Of a stretch of 64,000 bases of DNA, positions 1 through 8,272 are shown one piece after another. The stretch is taken from NCBI GenBank assembly GCA_015490295.1, contig WFYC01000034.1:1-64000 (forward strand), read 5' to 3'. Numbering within the stretch: position 1 is the first letter of the stretch; each line of letters starts with the position of its first letter. The notes under the pieces were generated by a model, which saw only the letters and a program-made list of their open reading frames with translations, had not been told where the DNA came from and made no database searches. A program made the translations under genes and the position numbers. The stretch is from Hydrogenimonas sp. (lineage in GTDB: Bacteria > Campylobacterota > Campylobacteria > Campylobacterales > Hydrogenimonadaceae).

Positions 1-1166
1 AGGCTCATCAGGTTGGCGCTTATGCCGTACTCTCTCATGAGCAGAAATGCGATAAGCAGCGAAAGCGGCAGCGAGAGTATGACGATAAAGGCGCTTCTGA
101 GCTCGAAGAGAAAGAGAAATAGTACGATAGCTACTAGAATGGCTCCGCTTAAAAGCGCACTAGTCATCGTGTTTACCGCTTTATGTGTTATTTCGGTACG
201 GTCGTAAACCGTGCCTATCTCCACCCCTTCGGGAAGCGCGGCGTTTACGAGCGGAATCTTCTCTTTTATCCGTTCGACCACCTTCGCGGCGTTTGTCCCG
301 CTGCGCTGCAGAACCATACCGAACATAGCCTCTTCGCCGTCAATCGATACGGCGCCGAAACGCGGTGCTCTGCCCGCTCTCACATCGGCGATGTCGCCTA
401 TCGTGACCGCTTTCGCCTCCTTGGCCCGTACAACCGTGTTTTTTATATCTTCGAGACTCCGGTAGAAGCCGCTGCCGCGAATCAGATACTGTTCACGATT
501 CATCTCCAGATACTGCCCGCCCGCACTTCGGTTGGCCTTTTGGAGCGCTTCGATGATCTCGTCGTAGGTTACATCCACGGCTTGAAGCCTTTTGGGGTCT
601 ATCAGCACTTCGTACTGTTTGTCGAAGCCGCCCCATCCGATCACCTCTTCGACACCGTCTACCGACTTGAGCATCGGTGCCACCACATACTCCTGAAGCT
701 CCCTAAGCCGTGTGAGGCCCCGTTTGCCGGAGTTGTCCTTTAGCTGATACCAGAAGACCTGTCCGAGACCTGTCGTGTTCGGTCCCATGACAGGCTTGCC
801 CCATCCCTGCGGTATATCTACGCTGTTCAGACGTTCGGTGACGAGCTGGCGCAGGAAGTAGGTGTCGTATCTGTCTTCGAAGAAGATCGAGACGTACGAG
901 AGACCGAAAATGGAGTTCGAGAGTATCATCTTGACACCCGGAAGCCCCGCCATCGCCGACTCTATGGGGTATGTAATCAGCTTTTCGATATCCTGTGCCG
1001 AATTGCCCGGACTCTCCGTATATATCACGACCTGTTTTGGTGTGATGTCGGGAAAAGCGTCTACCGGGATCTCTTTGTACGCCTTGTAGCCGAAACCGGC
1101 TATGGCGACGAAGAGCGCTACCACCAGGAATTTGTAACGTATAAGGAGCTTGAAAAAGTTTTCCAT
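1..1166 (-). CDS. CzcA/CusA-type heavy-metal RND efflux pump, N-terminal part (cut by window edge)
   Basis: Inner-membrane proton-driven pump of the heavy-metal efflux (HME) RND family, which expels divalent or monovalent metal ions through a tripartite complex. The 388 visible residues start at an ATG 6 nt after AAGGAG and run off the window, so the C-terminal two thirds are missing. Seen: an N-terminal membrane helix at about residues 8-30, the family motif VDAFPDITPKQV just after it, the first periplasmic pore domain, and the beginning of the second membrane helix cluster near residues 340-370. It is the third gene of a minus-strand operon after the outer-membrane factor and adaptor (gap 10 nt). 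Metal specificity cannot be read from this part; the His-rich adaptor next to it favours zinc, cobalt, cadmium or nickel over copper (inference). Confidence 0.93.
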   Translation of the reverse strand, partial: MENFFKLLIRYKFLVVALFVAIAGFGYKAYKEIPVDAFPDITPKQVVIYTESPGNSAQDIEKLITYPIESAMAGLPGVKMILSNSIFGLSYVSIFFEDRYDTYFLRQLVTERLNSVDIPQGWGKPVMGPNTTGLGQVFWYQLKDNSGKRGLTRLRELQEYVVAPMLKSVDGVEEVIGWGGFDKQYEVLIDPKRLQAVDVTYDEIIEALQKANRSAGGQYLEMNREQYLIRGSGFYRSLEDIKNTVVRAKEAKAVTIGDIADVRAGRAPRFGAVSIDGEEAMFGMVLQRSGTNAAKVVERIKEKIPLVNAALPEGVEIGTVYDRTEITHKAVNTMTSALLSGAILVAIVLFLFLFELRSAFIVILSLPLSLLIAFLLMREYGISANLMS

Positions 1167-1176
1167 TTCGTACTCC

Positions 1177-2331
1177 TTAATGACCGTGTTCGCCGAGCTC
1201 CGACTTGAGCATCAGAGATTTGACGAAATATACCCCGTCCGCGACGTACTCTTCGCCGGGTTCTATTCCCTTTACGGCAACGTATCCGCCGAATCTGCTT
1301 ATAGGCTCTACCACTCTGATCTCATACGGTTTTTTTTCTGTGTGCTCCGCATGCTCATCGTGGTCGGACTCCTCACCGTGCTCGCCGTGTCCCTCGTGCT
1401 TTTCGTGTTCAGCATGTTCCTCGTGTTCGCCATGTTCCTCATGCCCCTCTTCGGCAGGTACAAAAACGACCCATTCGCCTTCGAACATCGTAAGCGCGGT
1501 GCGCTTTACGGCGATATACTTTTTAAAAGGTGGCAGATTTATCTCCATCTCGGCAAATGCGTTCAGAAGAAGCGGCTGTTTTTCACTCTCTATCCAGAAG
1601 AGCATCTGGGCTCTCTGGGTCTCTTCATCCACTTTCGGGAGCAGGTAGAGATAGCGGCATCTGAATCTTTCACCGTCTATATGCAGCTCCCCCTCGACTT
1701 TTTTCGGCATATTGAGCGCCTCGGCAACGCCTATGTATGCGATGGCGTAGTATCCGTTCGAACGTACCAGCGACACAATCGGTGTCTCGGCCGAGAGATT
1801 TGTATGAAGCGGGACCAGAAGGCGGCTCACAAGACCGTCGGCATGGGCCCTTATGATCAGTGTATCGGTCGGTTTTTCAAGCGATGAGGGGTTCACACCC
1901 AAAGAGGCAAGCTGTGAAGCAAGGGCGTTTCTGTCGGCTTCGATCGATGCAAAAGCGATCTGTTCACGGTTTAGATCCTGCTTCGAAGCGAGCCCTTTTC
2001 TGTAGAGACTCTCGGTCGAAGCGAGCCGCGCCTTTGCAGCTTCGAGTTTTTTGCCCAGGGCGATATAGTCGGCACTCATTCTTGAGAGTTCGAGCGACTT
2101 GACCTCTGCGATTCTCTCTCCCTTTTTCACCTTTTTGCCGGGCTCCACATAGTAGCGCTCCAAGTGTCCTCCCAGACGGGAGACTATCTGCTGGCGCTGA
2201 TTGCTCAGCTGTACTATTTTGGCGTTTACATGAAGCTGTTTGCCGAAAGATCTAAACTCGGCTTTCTCGATAACGATGTCGGAGGCCTGCAGCGACAGGG
2301 CTGCAAATAAAATTATAAAAAGTCTGATCAT
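1177..2331 (-). CDS. RND efflux periplasmic adaptor (CzcB-like) with histidine-rich insert
   Basis: Periplasmic membrane-fusion protein linking the RND pump to its outer-membrane channel. 384 aa with a signal peptide (about residues 1-16), a split biotinyl-lipoyl-like domain (YVEPGKKVKKGERIAEV near 61-77 and the ADGLVSRLLVP half near 164-174), a helical hairpin between them, and a C-terminal beta domain. The odd part is residues 297-330, a Glu/His/Gly tract with 11 histidines, nine of them spaced every third residue, plus a terminal HGH. Such tracts bind Zn, Ni or Co in CzcB-like proteins. The start codon overlaps the stop of the upstream outer-membrane factor gene by 4 nt, so translation is probably coupled. 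Family certain; metal inferred. Confidence 0.92.
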   Translation of the reverse strand: MIRLFIILFAALSLQASDIVIEKAEFRSFGKQLHVNAKIVQLSNQRQQIVSRLGGHLERYYVEPGKKVKKGERIAEVKSLELSRMSADYIALGKKLEAAKARLASTESLYRKGLASKQDLNREQIAFASIEADRNALASQLASLGVNPSSLEKPTDTLIIRAHADGLVSRLLVPLHTNLSAETPIVSLVRSNGYYAIAYIGVAEALNMPKKVEGELHIDGERFRCRYLYLLPKVDEETQRAQMLFWIESEKQPLLLNAFAEMEINLPPFKKYIAVKRTALTMFEGEWVVFVPAEEGHEEHGEHEEHAEHEKHEGHGEHGEESDHDEHAEHTEKKPYEIRVVEPISRFGGYVAVKGIEPGEEYVADGVYFVKSLMLKSELGEHGH

Positions 2332-3500
2332 CTCTTTTTCCCTTTCAGATATTCGATTTCAATTTTATATAGATTGGCAAGATAGCGGGTCTCAAGTATA
2401 CTTCTGTTCGTCTCTATAAGAGCGTTTTTGGTGCGTATAAGATCGAGCAGTGAGCTCTGGGCCATTCTGTACCCCTCTTCGAAGAGTGCCAGCAGTTCAC
2501 GCTCTCTGCTCTGCTGCTCTTTTAACGCAGAGTGTCTCTTCTGAAGTATATCGAGCTGTCTTAGAAGCGACTCGAGCCTGATACGCTGAGTCGTTTCGAC
2601 CCTTTTTGCGTGCAAGGCGGCCTGCTTCGCCCTTATTTTGGCAAGTCTGTACTCCTGGTTGGTGCGGTTGAAGAGCGGTACGTCGAGTGCTATACCGACC
2701 CTGCCGATCGACTGGTCCGGTTCGTTCTCTATCTCTGTAAAGAGAGTGTAGCTTTTCAGCCTGCGGCTGTTCGTTTCGGCTTCGGCGGCAAGCATTCTCT
2801 GCCTCTTTTGGGCCAGTGCAAGATCGGGACTTTTTATACCGCTCTCTACCTTCTTGGGTGCACGGATCGAATAAAGAAACTCGGCATCGAGTTCGGGGGT
2901 TTGGGTGACTCCCGCGAATGACAGAAGAGCATAGTAGCGCTCTGTTATCTCTCTATCGGCCTCAATCAGCCTGTTTTTTGCGTCAATCAGCTCCAAAGAC
3001 GCCTGCAGCAGTGCGGCTTTGGTGCCGCCGCCGCTCCTGAAGCGCTCTTTCGCTATCGACTCGAGACGCTTTGAAAGAACGACCTCCTCTTCCAGAAGCC
3101 TTTTGGTCCGTACGGCCATCACATAGTCGATATATCTGCGCCTAAGAGCGGCTTTGAAACCCGCCAGACTCTTTTCGTACTCCGCTTTTGCCAGAATATT
3201 CAGGCTGTCGGCATAACTTTTCAGATCGTCCTGAAGGCCGAAGATCCTGAACGGCTGGGATACACCGAAACGCCAACCCTCTTCTCTGCTTCCGCTCTCC
3301 GGAGAGAAACTGCTTATTTCGGCTTCGATCTCCGGATTCATATATCTCAGGGCTATTTCACCTCTGATTTCGGCTACATCGCTCTGCAGTTTCGCCGACG
3401 CTATTTCGGGTGAGTTTTGTATGGCTTTGAGTTCAAACTCCCTGTAGTCGGCTCCAAATAGCGATATTGCCGTGAGTATTACGATGAACACTCTACTCAT
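2328..3500 (-). CDS. TolC/CzcC-family outer membrane efflux protein
   Basis: Outer-membrane channel of the metal efflux system. I place the start at 3500 (ATG, 390 aa) because GGAGAAATTT lies directly upstream and a classical signal peptide follows (MSRVFIVILTAISLFG); the frame stays open 21 codons further but that extension is not signal-like. The body is two long helical repeats typical of the OEP family, rich in Glu, Arg and Leu, with an internal duplication of the coiled-coil hairpin. First gene of the visible OMF-adaptor-pump triplet, overlapping the adaptor by 4 nt. A 154-bp gap separates it from the small Cys/His protein upstream, so it may also have its own promoter. Confidence 0.9.
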   Translation of the reverse strand: MSRVFIVILTAISLFGADYREFELKAIQNSPEIASAKLQSDVAEIRGEIALRYMNPEIEAEISSFSPESGSREEGWRFGVSQPFRIFGLQDDLKSYADSLNILAKAEYEKSLAGFKAALRRRYIDYVMAVRTKRLLEEEVVLSKRLESIAKERFRSGGGTKAALLQASLELIDAKNRLIEADREITERYYALLSFAGVTQTPELDAEFLYSIRAPKKVESGIKSPDLALAQKRQRMLAAEAETNSRRLKSYTLFTEIENEPDQSIGRVGIALDVPLFNRTNQEYRLAKIRAKQAALHAKRVETTQRIRLESLLRQLDILQKRHSALKEQQSRERELLALFEEGYRMAQSSLLDLIRTKNALIETNRSILETRYLANLYKIEIEYLKGKKR

Positions 3501-3654
3501 AAATTTCTCCTTTTTGTGATGCGTCTCTTTCGTTACGAAGAGATAGATGTAAATCCAAATCAATCACTTCCGATACGGACACATATAGAGCTGTTTTGTT
3601 AAAAAGTGCAGACTTCACTGCATCTGGTTGATGATGTGGCGGTTAATAGAGGTT

Positions 3655-3960
3655 TCAGGATATAGGGGGGCGGTATGCCGGTTTGTCGAGCGGCGGAATG
3701 TACTCTTTGTTGAGGTGCTCTATGACATATTTTTTAGCGAGCGAGGGTATCAACGGTGTGCATGAGGCGGGTATCGCATTTAGATGGAACATATGGTGTT
3801 TATCACATAGATCTCCGCAGTCGCCGCCGAGCTCTATCTCCACCACATATTCACACACCGTTTCGTGGTCGCAGGAGTCGATAGAGTAGATGAACGCCGC
3901 ATGTGCGATGTTTGTAAAGAGCGAAAAAAGCAGAAGAATCGAAATCGCCCTTTTGCGCAT
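3655..3960 (-). CDS. small secreted Cys/His protein, CzcI-like position
   Basis: 101 aa, ATG preceded by AAGGATAACG. Residues 1-21 form a signal peptide ending at AHA. The mature part has six cysteines (DSCDHETVCEY, GGDCGDLCDKHHMFH and one later) and a HHMFH cluster, which together look metal-binding. I do not recognise a named family, but a small Cys/His periplasmic protein directly before czcCBA matches the placement and look of CzcI-type accessory proteins; that is analogy, not homology shown. It is divergent from the FIST-GGDEF-EAL gene, and a Fur-box-like palindrome sits in the shared intergenic region. Probably exported and involved in metal sensing, buffering or efflux control. Confidence 0.7.
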   Translation of the reverse strand: MRKRAISILLLFSLFTNIAHAAFIYSIDSCDHETVCEYVVEIELGGDCGDLCDKHHMFHLNAIPASCTPLIPSLAKKYVIEHLNKEYIPPLDKPAYRPPIS

Positions 3961-4009
3961 CGTTATCCTTTCTATCGTTCTTGCGGTATGGGGCTATTGT
4001 ATCTTAATT

Positions 4010-4024
4010 TGAGAATCGTTGTCA
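4010..4024. promoter_or_regulatory. possible Fur-box-like 7-1-7 palindrome
   Basis: TGAGAATCGTTGTCA matches the 7-1-7 Fur consensus (TGATAAT-N-ATTATCA) at 11 of 14 positions. It lies between the divergent small Cys/His protein (ATG at 3960) and the FIST gene (ATG at 4117). Weaker than the two sites near 11850-11920; it could be a degenerate Fur or other FUR-family (Zur, PerR) site, or chance. Confidence 0.35.
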
Positions 4025-4081
4025 ACTTCAAAGAAAACAAAAAAAACACTCCCGTTTTTTCGAATAGTGCCGATATTGTAC

Positions 4082-4087
4082 TATAAT
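4082..4087 (+). promoter_or_regulatory. putative -10 element of the FIST-GGDEF-EAL gene
   Basis: A perfect TATAAT 29 nt upstream of the ATG at 4117, in an AT-rich stretch without a clear -35 box, as is usual for Campylobacterota sigma-70 promoters. A purine-rich ribosome site (CGGAG) follows closer to the start. Confidence 0.5.
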
Positions 4088-4116
4088 GAAACAAAATATC
4101 GGAGTGTGTAGAGAAG

Positions 4117-6594
4117 ATGGAGAGCAGAACCCTCGTGTTTACCGATGACAGTGTGCCTGTAGAGGGTCATTTCGATATTGGAGGGGGGAGCGATCTCCTC
4201 TTTGTAGTCATAGCGGCTACCGAGCGCATGGGACATCTTCGAAATGTTCTGGATGCGCTGAAGAGGCTCTATCCGAAGGCAAAGACGGTGGGTGCTTCCA
4301 GCGACGAGGTGATCGTACCGGAAGGGATTTTGAAAAACGGAGTTGTAGCCGTAACGGCACTCCTTTTCAAAGAGACCACGGTCGATACTGTCCATGTCTC
4401 ATCCTGCTTCGATGTCACCGAAAAGGTCGAAAAATTCTTAAATACCAAAACAAAGGTGATGATCTCTTTTAGCGAGGCGGCTTCGGTAAACGGCGAACTC
4501 TTTCTGGATGAACTGAGCAAAATTTCAGGCTCCATCCCGATAACCGGCGGTGTGGCCGCGACACCCACGTTTCAAAACACTTTTGTCATAGAAGATGGAA
4601 AGATATACGACAGCGGTGCGGTTATAGCCTTTTTGAATTCCAAAAGCCTCAGAGTCTATGTAGACTACTCTTTCGGATGGCAGGCCGTAGGACGTTCGTT
4701 CAAAATTACCGAAGCGGAAGGAAACAGGGTGGTCTCCGTCTCCGGAGTCTCACCTGCACGGCTTTTCAGAAGATACCTCGGAGATGATGTGGTCGCCGCC
4801 ATGCCGGGAATCGGATCGGCATTTCCGTTTATTGTACGAAGAGACAATATGCTCATAGCGCGGGGAATCATAGGTGTGGAGGGCGAGAGTTTCATAGTTT
4901 CCGGCAATATCCGTGTCGGAGACGAAGTATATATAGGTTACGGAAATCCGTACTCTGTACTTCAGCAAAACGGACTCCACAAGAGGCTCGTACGCAAAAT
5001 TCCCGACCCCGATGCGATCCTTAGCTTCTACTGCGAAGGCAGAAAACACTTTCTTCCAAGAAGTGTGGTCGAGTACGAGGAGAGGGTTTTAAACTCCATA
5101 GCCCCTACCTGCGGAATGTTTACCTTGGGAGAGTTTTACGGAAAAGGGCGTATGGATTTTCTGAACTTCAGCTCCACGGTAGTGGCACTAAAAGAGGGAG
5201 AGCCGGGCGGCGGGAGAGTGTTCGACTTTCCAAAGCCGCCGAAACTCAGGGATCTTGAGCTCGTATCGGAAGGGCTTTTCCATTTTATAGATGTACGTGT
5301 GAAAGAGCTTGAAAATCTGGCTTACTACGATGAGCTCACGGGACTTCCGAACAGAAACCTCTTCAGCGGTATTCTGCAAAAGAGCATTGCCGATGTGTCG
5401 AGTAAAAACAGAAGCGGCGCGCTCTTTTTCATAGATATAGACAACTTCAAAAATATCAATGAAACCGCCGGACACAGTGAGGGGGACGAAGTTTTAAAAG
5501 AGGTCGCGAAACGGCTGAAAGAGGGTTTGGGCAAGAAGCGTACACTCTGCCGTTTAGGCGGAGACGAGTTTGTAATAGTGGCTGAAGATATGGAGGATAG
5601 AGCGGAGACGGCAGATTTTGCGGAGGAGATTCTCCATAGACTTAAAGAGCGAATCGAGTTTGGAGCGCACGGCTACCATCTGACGGCGAGTGTGGGGATT
5701 ACTTTTTTCTCGAAAGAGAACAGCGACGTGGGAGAGATCCTGAAGCAGGCCGACATAGCGATGTACAGGTCAAAAAGGGGCGGAAAAAACAGGTGGAGCA
5801 TCTATCTCGAGAGCATGGGGCAAGACGCGATGGAGCGTTACCGGATAGAGCAGGAGCTTCGAGCGGCGATAAAAAACCGGGAGCTTGTTCTGCACTATCA
5901 GCCGCAGTACGACATTCGGACAGGGCGCATTGTCTCGGTAGAGGCTCTGGTGAGGTGGAACCATCCCGAGCGCGGAATGCTCTTTCCCGACAGCTTCATC
6001 GAAGTTGCCGAGTCGTCCGGCCTCATAGTACCTTTGGGTGAGCTTGTACTGGATATGGCTCTGGAGTTTCTGTCCGGTTGCAGCTGCATAGAGAGAGTCG
6101 CGGTCAATATCTCCTCGAAGCAGTTCAACGATGCCGATTTTTTCTCTATCCTGATGCGTCTTTTGCAAAAACATGCGGTCGATCCGCACAATTTGGAATT
6201 GGAGATGACAGAGTCGGTCGTTATGGATGACGACAGTGAGACAACAGACCTTCTCTTCTCATTGGCCGCCGAGGGCATAAAACTGAGTATAGACGATTTC
6301 GGTACGGGGTACTCCTCTTTGAGTTATCTAAAGCGTATGCCCATAAGCACTCTGAAAATCGACCGTTCATTCGTTATGGATATACCGAAAGACGAGAGCG
6401 ATGTAGCGATAGTCAAGAGTATAGTGGCCATGGCCAGGGCGCTTGGACTCAATCTGATAGCGGAGGGTATAGAGACAAAAGAGCAGGCAGAGTTTTTCAA
6501 AAAAGAGGGCGCGGTTGTCGCTCAGGGCTATTTCTACTCCAAACCTGTCGAGGCACAAAAGGTACTGGAGCTGATCGGAGGATCGGAAAAATAG
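4117..6594 (+). CDS. FIST sensor - GGDEF - EAL cyclic-di-GMP protein
   Basis: 825 aa signalling protein. Residues about 5-200 are a FIST_N domain (GASSDEVIVPEG, ITGGVAATP) and about 210-375 FIST_C, a ligand-sensing module proposed to bind small molecules such as amino acids. A GGDEF domain follows (about 385-555; motif intact at residues 481-485) and an EAL domain (about 565-820; EAL at 609-611, TES, DDFGTGYSS with the Asp pair at 726-727, AEGIE). Both catalytic signatures look complete, so it could make and break c-di-GMP. The residues before GGDEF lack the RxxD inhibitory site, so product inhibition is not expected. No membrane helix: cytoplasmic. Single gene, divergent from the czc-like operon; the ligand is unknown. 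Confidence 0.95.
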   Translation: MESRTLVFTDDSVPVEGHFDIGGGSDLLFVVIAATERMGHLRNVLDALKRLYPKAKTVGASSDEVIVPEGILKNGVVAVTALLFKETTVDTVHVSSCFDVTEKVEKFLNTKTKVMISFSEAASVNGELFLDELSKISGSIPITGGVAATPTFQNTFVIEDGKIYDSGAVIAFLNSKSLRVYVDYSFGWQAVGRSFKITEAEGNRVVSVSGVSPARLFRRYLGDDVVAAMPGIGSAFPFIVRRDNMLIARGIIGVEGESFIVSGNIRVGDEVYIGYGNPYSVLQQNGLHKRLVRKIPDPDAILSFYCEGRKHFLPRSVVEYEERVLNSIAPTCGMFTLGEFYGKGRMDFLNFSSTVVALKEGEPGGGRVFDFPKPPKLRDLELVSEGLFHFIDVRVKELENLAYYDELTGLPNRNLFSGILQKSIADVSSKNRSGALFFIDIDNFKNINETAGHSEGDEVLKEVAKRLKEGLGKKRTLCRLGGDEFVIVAEDMEDRAETADFAEEILHRLKERIEFGAHGYHLTASVGITFFSKENSDVGEILKQADIAMYRSKRGGKNRWSIYLESMGQDAMERYRIEQELRAAIKNRELVLHYQPQYDIRTGRIVSVEALVRWNHPERGMLFPDSFIEVAESSGLIVPLGELVLDMALEFLSGCSCIERVAVNISSKQFNDADFFSILMRLLQKHAVDPHNLELEMTESVVMDDDSETTDLLFSLAAEGIKLSIDDFGTGYSSLSYLKRMPISTLKIDRSFVMDIPKDESDVAIVKSIVAMARALGLNLIAEGIETKEQAEFFKKEGAVVAQGYFYSKPVEAQKVLELIGGSEK

Positions 6595-6627
6595 CGTCTA
6601 TTGCGACTGGCCGCAAAGCGTTCCCTC

Positions 6628-8061
6628 TTATATATACTGAAGATATATATCGTAGAGAGAGTATTTTTTGGTATCGTAGATGGTATGATCTATATTTGTA
6701 TTCATTATACGATACTTGATCGCATAACCGCTGTCTATAACTATCTTTTTTGCTTTGGAAGCGGTCATTTTCGTGAAGATTGAACTCTTTTTCATTTTAT
6801 CGGAGAAGACATCGTATCTACTGTTCTTTGCGAGCGTGGTAGTTTCCGGTGCTATTTCCCTGTTCAGCCCCGATAGTGTATTGGCCTTGCTGCCGTAGTA
6901 GGCCGTTATGGAACTGAGAGTCAGAAACGACTTTGTTTTGTTCATACCGATAGCCGTGATTACCATGTTGCTGTCGGGGTAGAACTCCATTTTGAGACTT
7001 TTACTATCTTCCAGTACGAATTTCGAAGGAATCATACCTTTGAGATCGGCATACTCCACGGTTGCACCGATGGTGAGATTTTTTGCGGTATCAGGCCTGT
7101 ACTCCACCGATTTCGGAATATCTGTTTTGAGATGGTAGGTCACTCTGTCGTTGTGCCTGTAGTCATACTCGCTCGGACCTCGAAGCGCATAGTGGTCGAA
7201 TCCCTCTTTTATATATTTTTCATACTCTTCGTAATCCTTTTTGAAGCGGTTTTCTATCTTCTCTCCCGTTTCGGCCAAAACTTTTTCGATATCTGCCGCC
7301 GATGCTTCGAAGTTTATCTCTTTTTTGTAATCGAAGCTCTTCCTTTCGGGAGCGTCGGGTACGATCTCTACCGGAAGCGTTATCTCTTTGAGCATTGATG
7401 GTGGGACCATCCCGCTGCGGTCCACTATGTTGTACGAAATTCGTATATTGCCTGCCCCTTTTCTATAGTTGTTGTAGGCTTCGCTGTAGAGTCCGTCTAT
7501 GCTTATCTCTTTCGATTCCGCACTTTTGTAGAGCTCCAGCAGCACTTTGCGATATTTCGGCAGGTCGTTCTCTTTTACAATCTCCAAAAACTGCTCACGC
7601 TGAAAGAACTTTGGATCCGATATGGCTCCGCTCGCTACATTCAGACCCACGGTCGTTACCGTAGCGGCCGCATTTACGATGGACGCGATTCCTGTATAGA
7701 GAGCCTGCCGTCCGGTGTAGCGGCTTTCGCAGAACTTTTTGTTTTTATCGTTGTCGTCCATCTTTACGAAACAGCCTGGGCTCTTTTCTCCCTTTTCCAC
7801 CTCTCGGCTCATACCGTAATCGGGATAGAAACCGCCGTAGGTAATGCGTATGATCTCGATGTCGTCGTCTACCTTTCCATCACGTTTGGTAGAGATTTTC
7901 ACCACTTTTTCGCCATCTTTCATATATGCGTAAGCGAGGGTGGTGCCGTTGGAGAGTCTTGCTTCGTTCGCGCCTCTTTGCGTTACAGCCGAATCGGTTG
8001 CGCATCCAGAAAAGAGAAGCAGTCCGGTAGTCACCAAAGCCATAGAGATCTTTTTTGTCAT
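6628..8061 (-). CDS. hypothetical lipoprotein
   Basis: 477 aa, ATG preceded by AAAGGAACAG. The N-terminus is a lipoprotein signal with lipobox LFSG-C at about residue 20, so it should be lipid-anchored, probably in the outer membrane. The rest is mixed charged and aromatic without any motif I recognise: a Gly/Ala segment near residues 125-150 (AAATVTTVGLNVASGA) looks amphipathic or hydrophobic, and the C-terminal half (DIYLQYI end) reads as a beta-rich domain. Converges on the FIST gene with a 33-bp gap and no obvious terminator; divergent from apbE. Function unknown. Confidence 0.75.
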   Translation of the reverse strand: MTKKISMALVTTGLLLFSGCATDSAVTQRGANEARLSNGTTLAYAYMKDGEKVVKISTKRDGKVDDDIEIIRITYGGFYPDYGMSREVEKGEKSPGCFVKMDDNDKNKKFCESRYTGRQALYTGIASIVNAAATVTTVGLNVASGAISDPKFFQREQFLEIVKENDLPKYRKVLLELYKSAESKEISIDGLYSEAYNNYRKGAGNIRISYNIVDRSGMVPPSMLKEITLPVEIVPDAPERKSFDYKKEINFEASAADIEKVLAETGEKIENRFKKDYEEYEKYIKEGFDHYALRGPSEYDYRHNDRVTYHLKTDIPKSVEYRPDTAKNLTIGATVEYADLKGMIPSKFVLEDSKSLKMEFYPDSNMVITAIGMNKTKSFLTLSSITAYYGSKANTLSGLNREIAPETTTLAKNSRYDVFSDKMKKSSIFTKMTASKAKKIVIDSGYAIKYRIMNTNIDHTIYDTKKYSLYDIYLQYI

Positions 8062-8260
8062 TCTGTTCCTTTTTTTATGATTTATTATGTTTTGAATTAT
8101 ACCTTGTTATTTACCCATGTCACGCTTAAAATGGTGCAATTTTCAGCATAATTTGCCTAATTTTTGCAATTATTTCCGCAGTAAAGATCGACACGATCAG
8201 AATTTGTTTAAGAAGCCAAAAAAGTCGTTGCGGATGATTCCGACTATCGCGTTTCTCCGG

Positions 8261-8266
8261 TATACT
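8261..8266 (+). promoter_or_regulatory. putative -10 element placing the apbE start at the ATG (leaderless candidate)
   Basis: TATACT ends 6 nt before the apbE ATG at 8273, and no Shine-Dalgarno sequence lies between. If this is the -10 box, transcription would begin at or next to the A of the ATG. Similar arrangements occur before the response regulator (17763) and a DUF4136 gene (20640). Confidence 0.4.
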
Positions 8267-8272
8267 GACGAT

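Noticed and set aside
1321-1450. Short tandem-like repeats, at first taken for a CRISPR or microsatellite
   Set aside because: Units vary in sequence and stay in frame; they encode the His-rich tract of the efflux adaptor.
6601-6783. 60-codon plus-strand frame after the FIST gene
   Set aside because: Overlaps the end of the lipoprotein gene on the other strand and has no ribosome site or domain.
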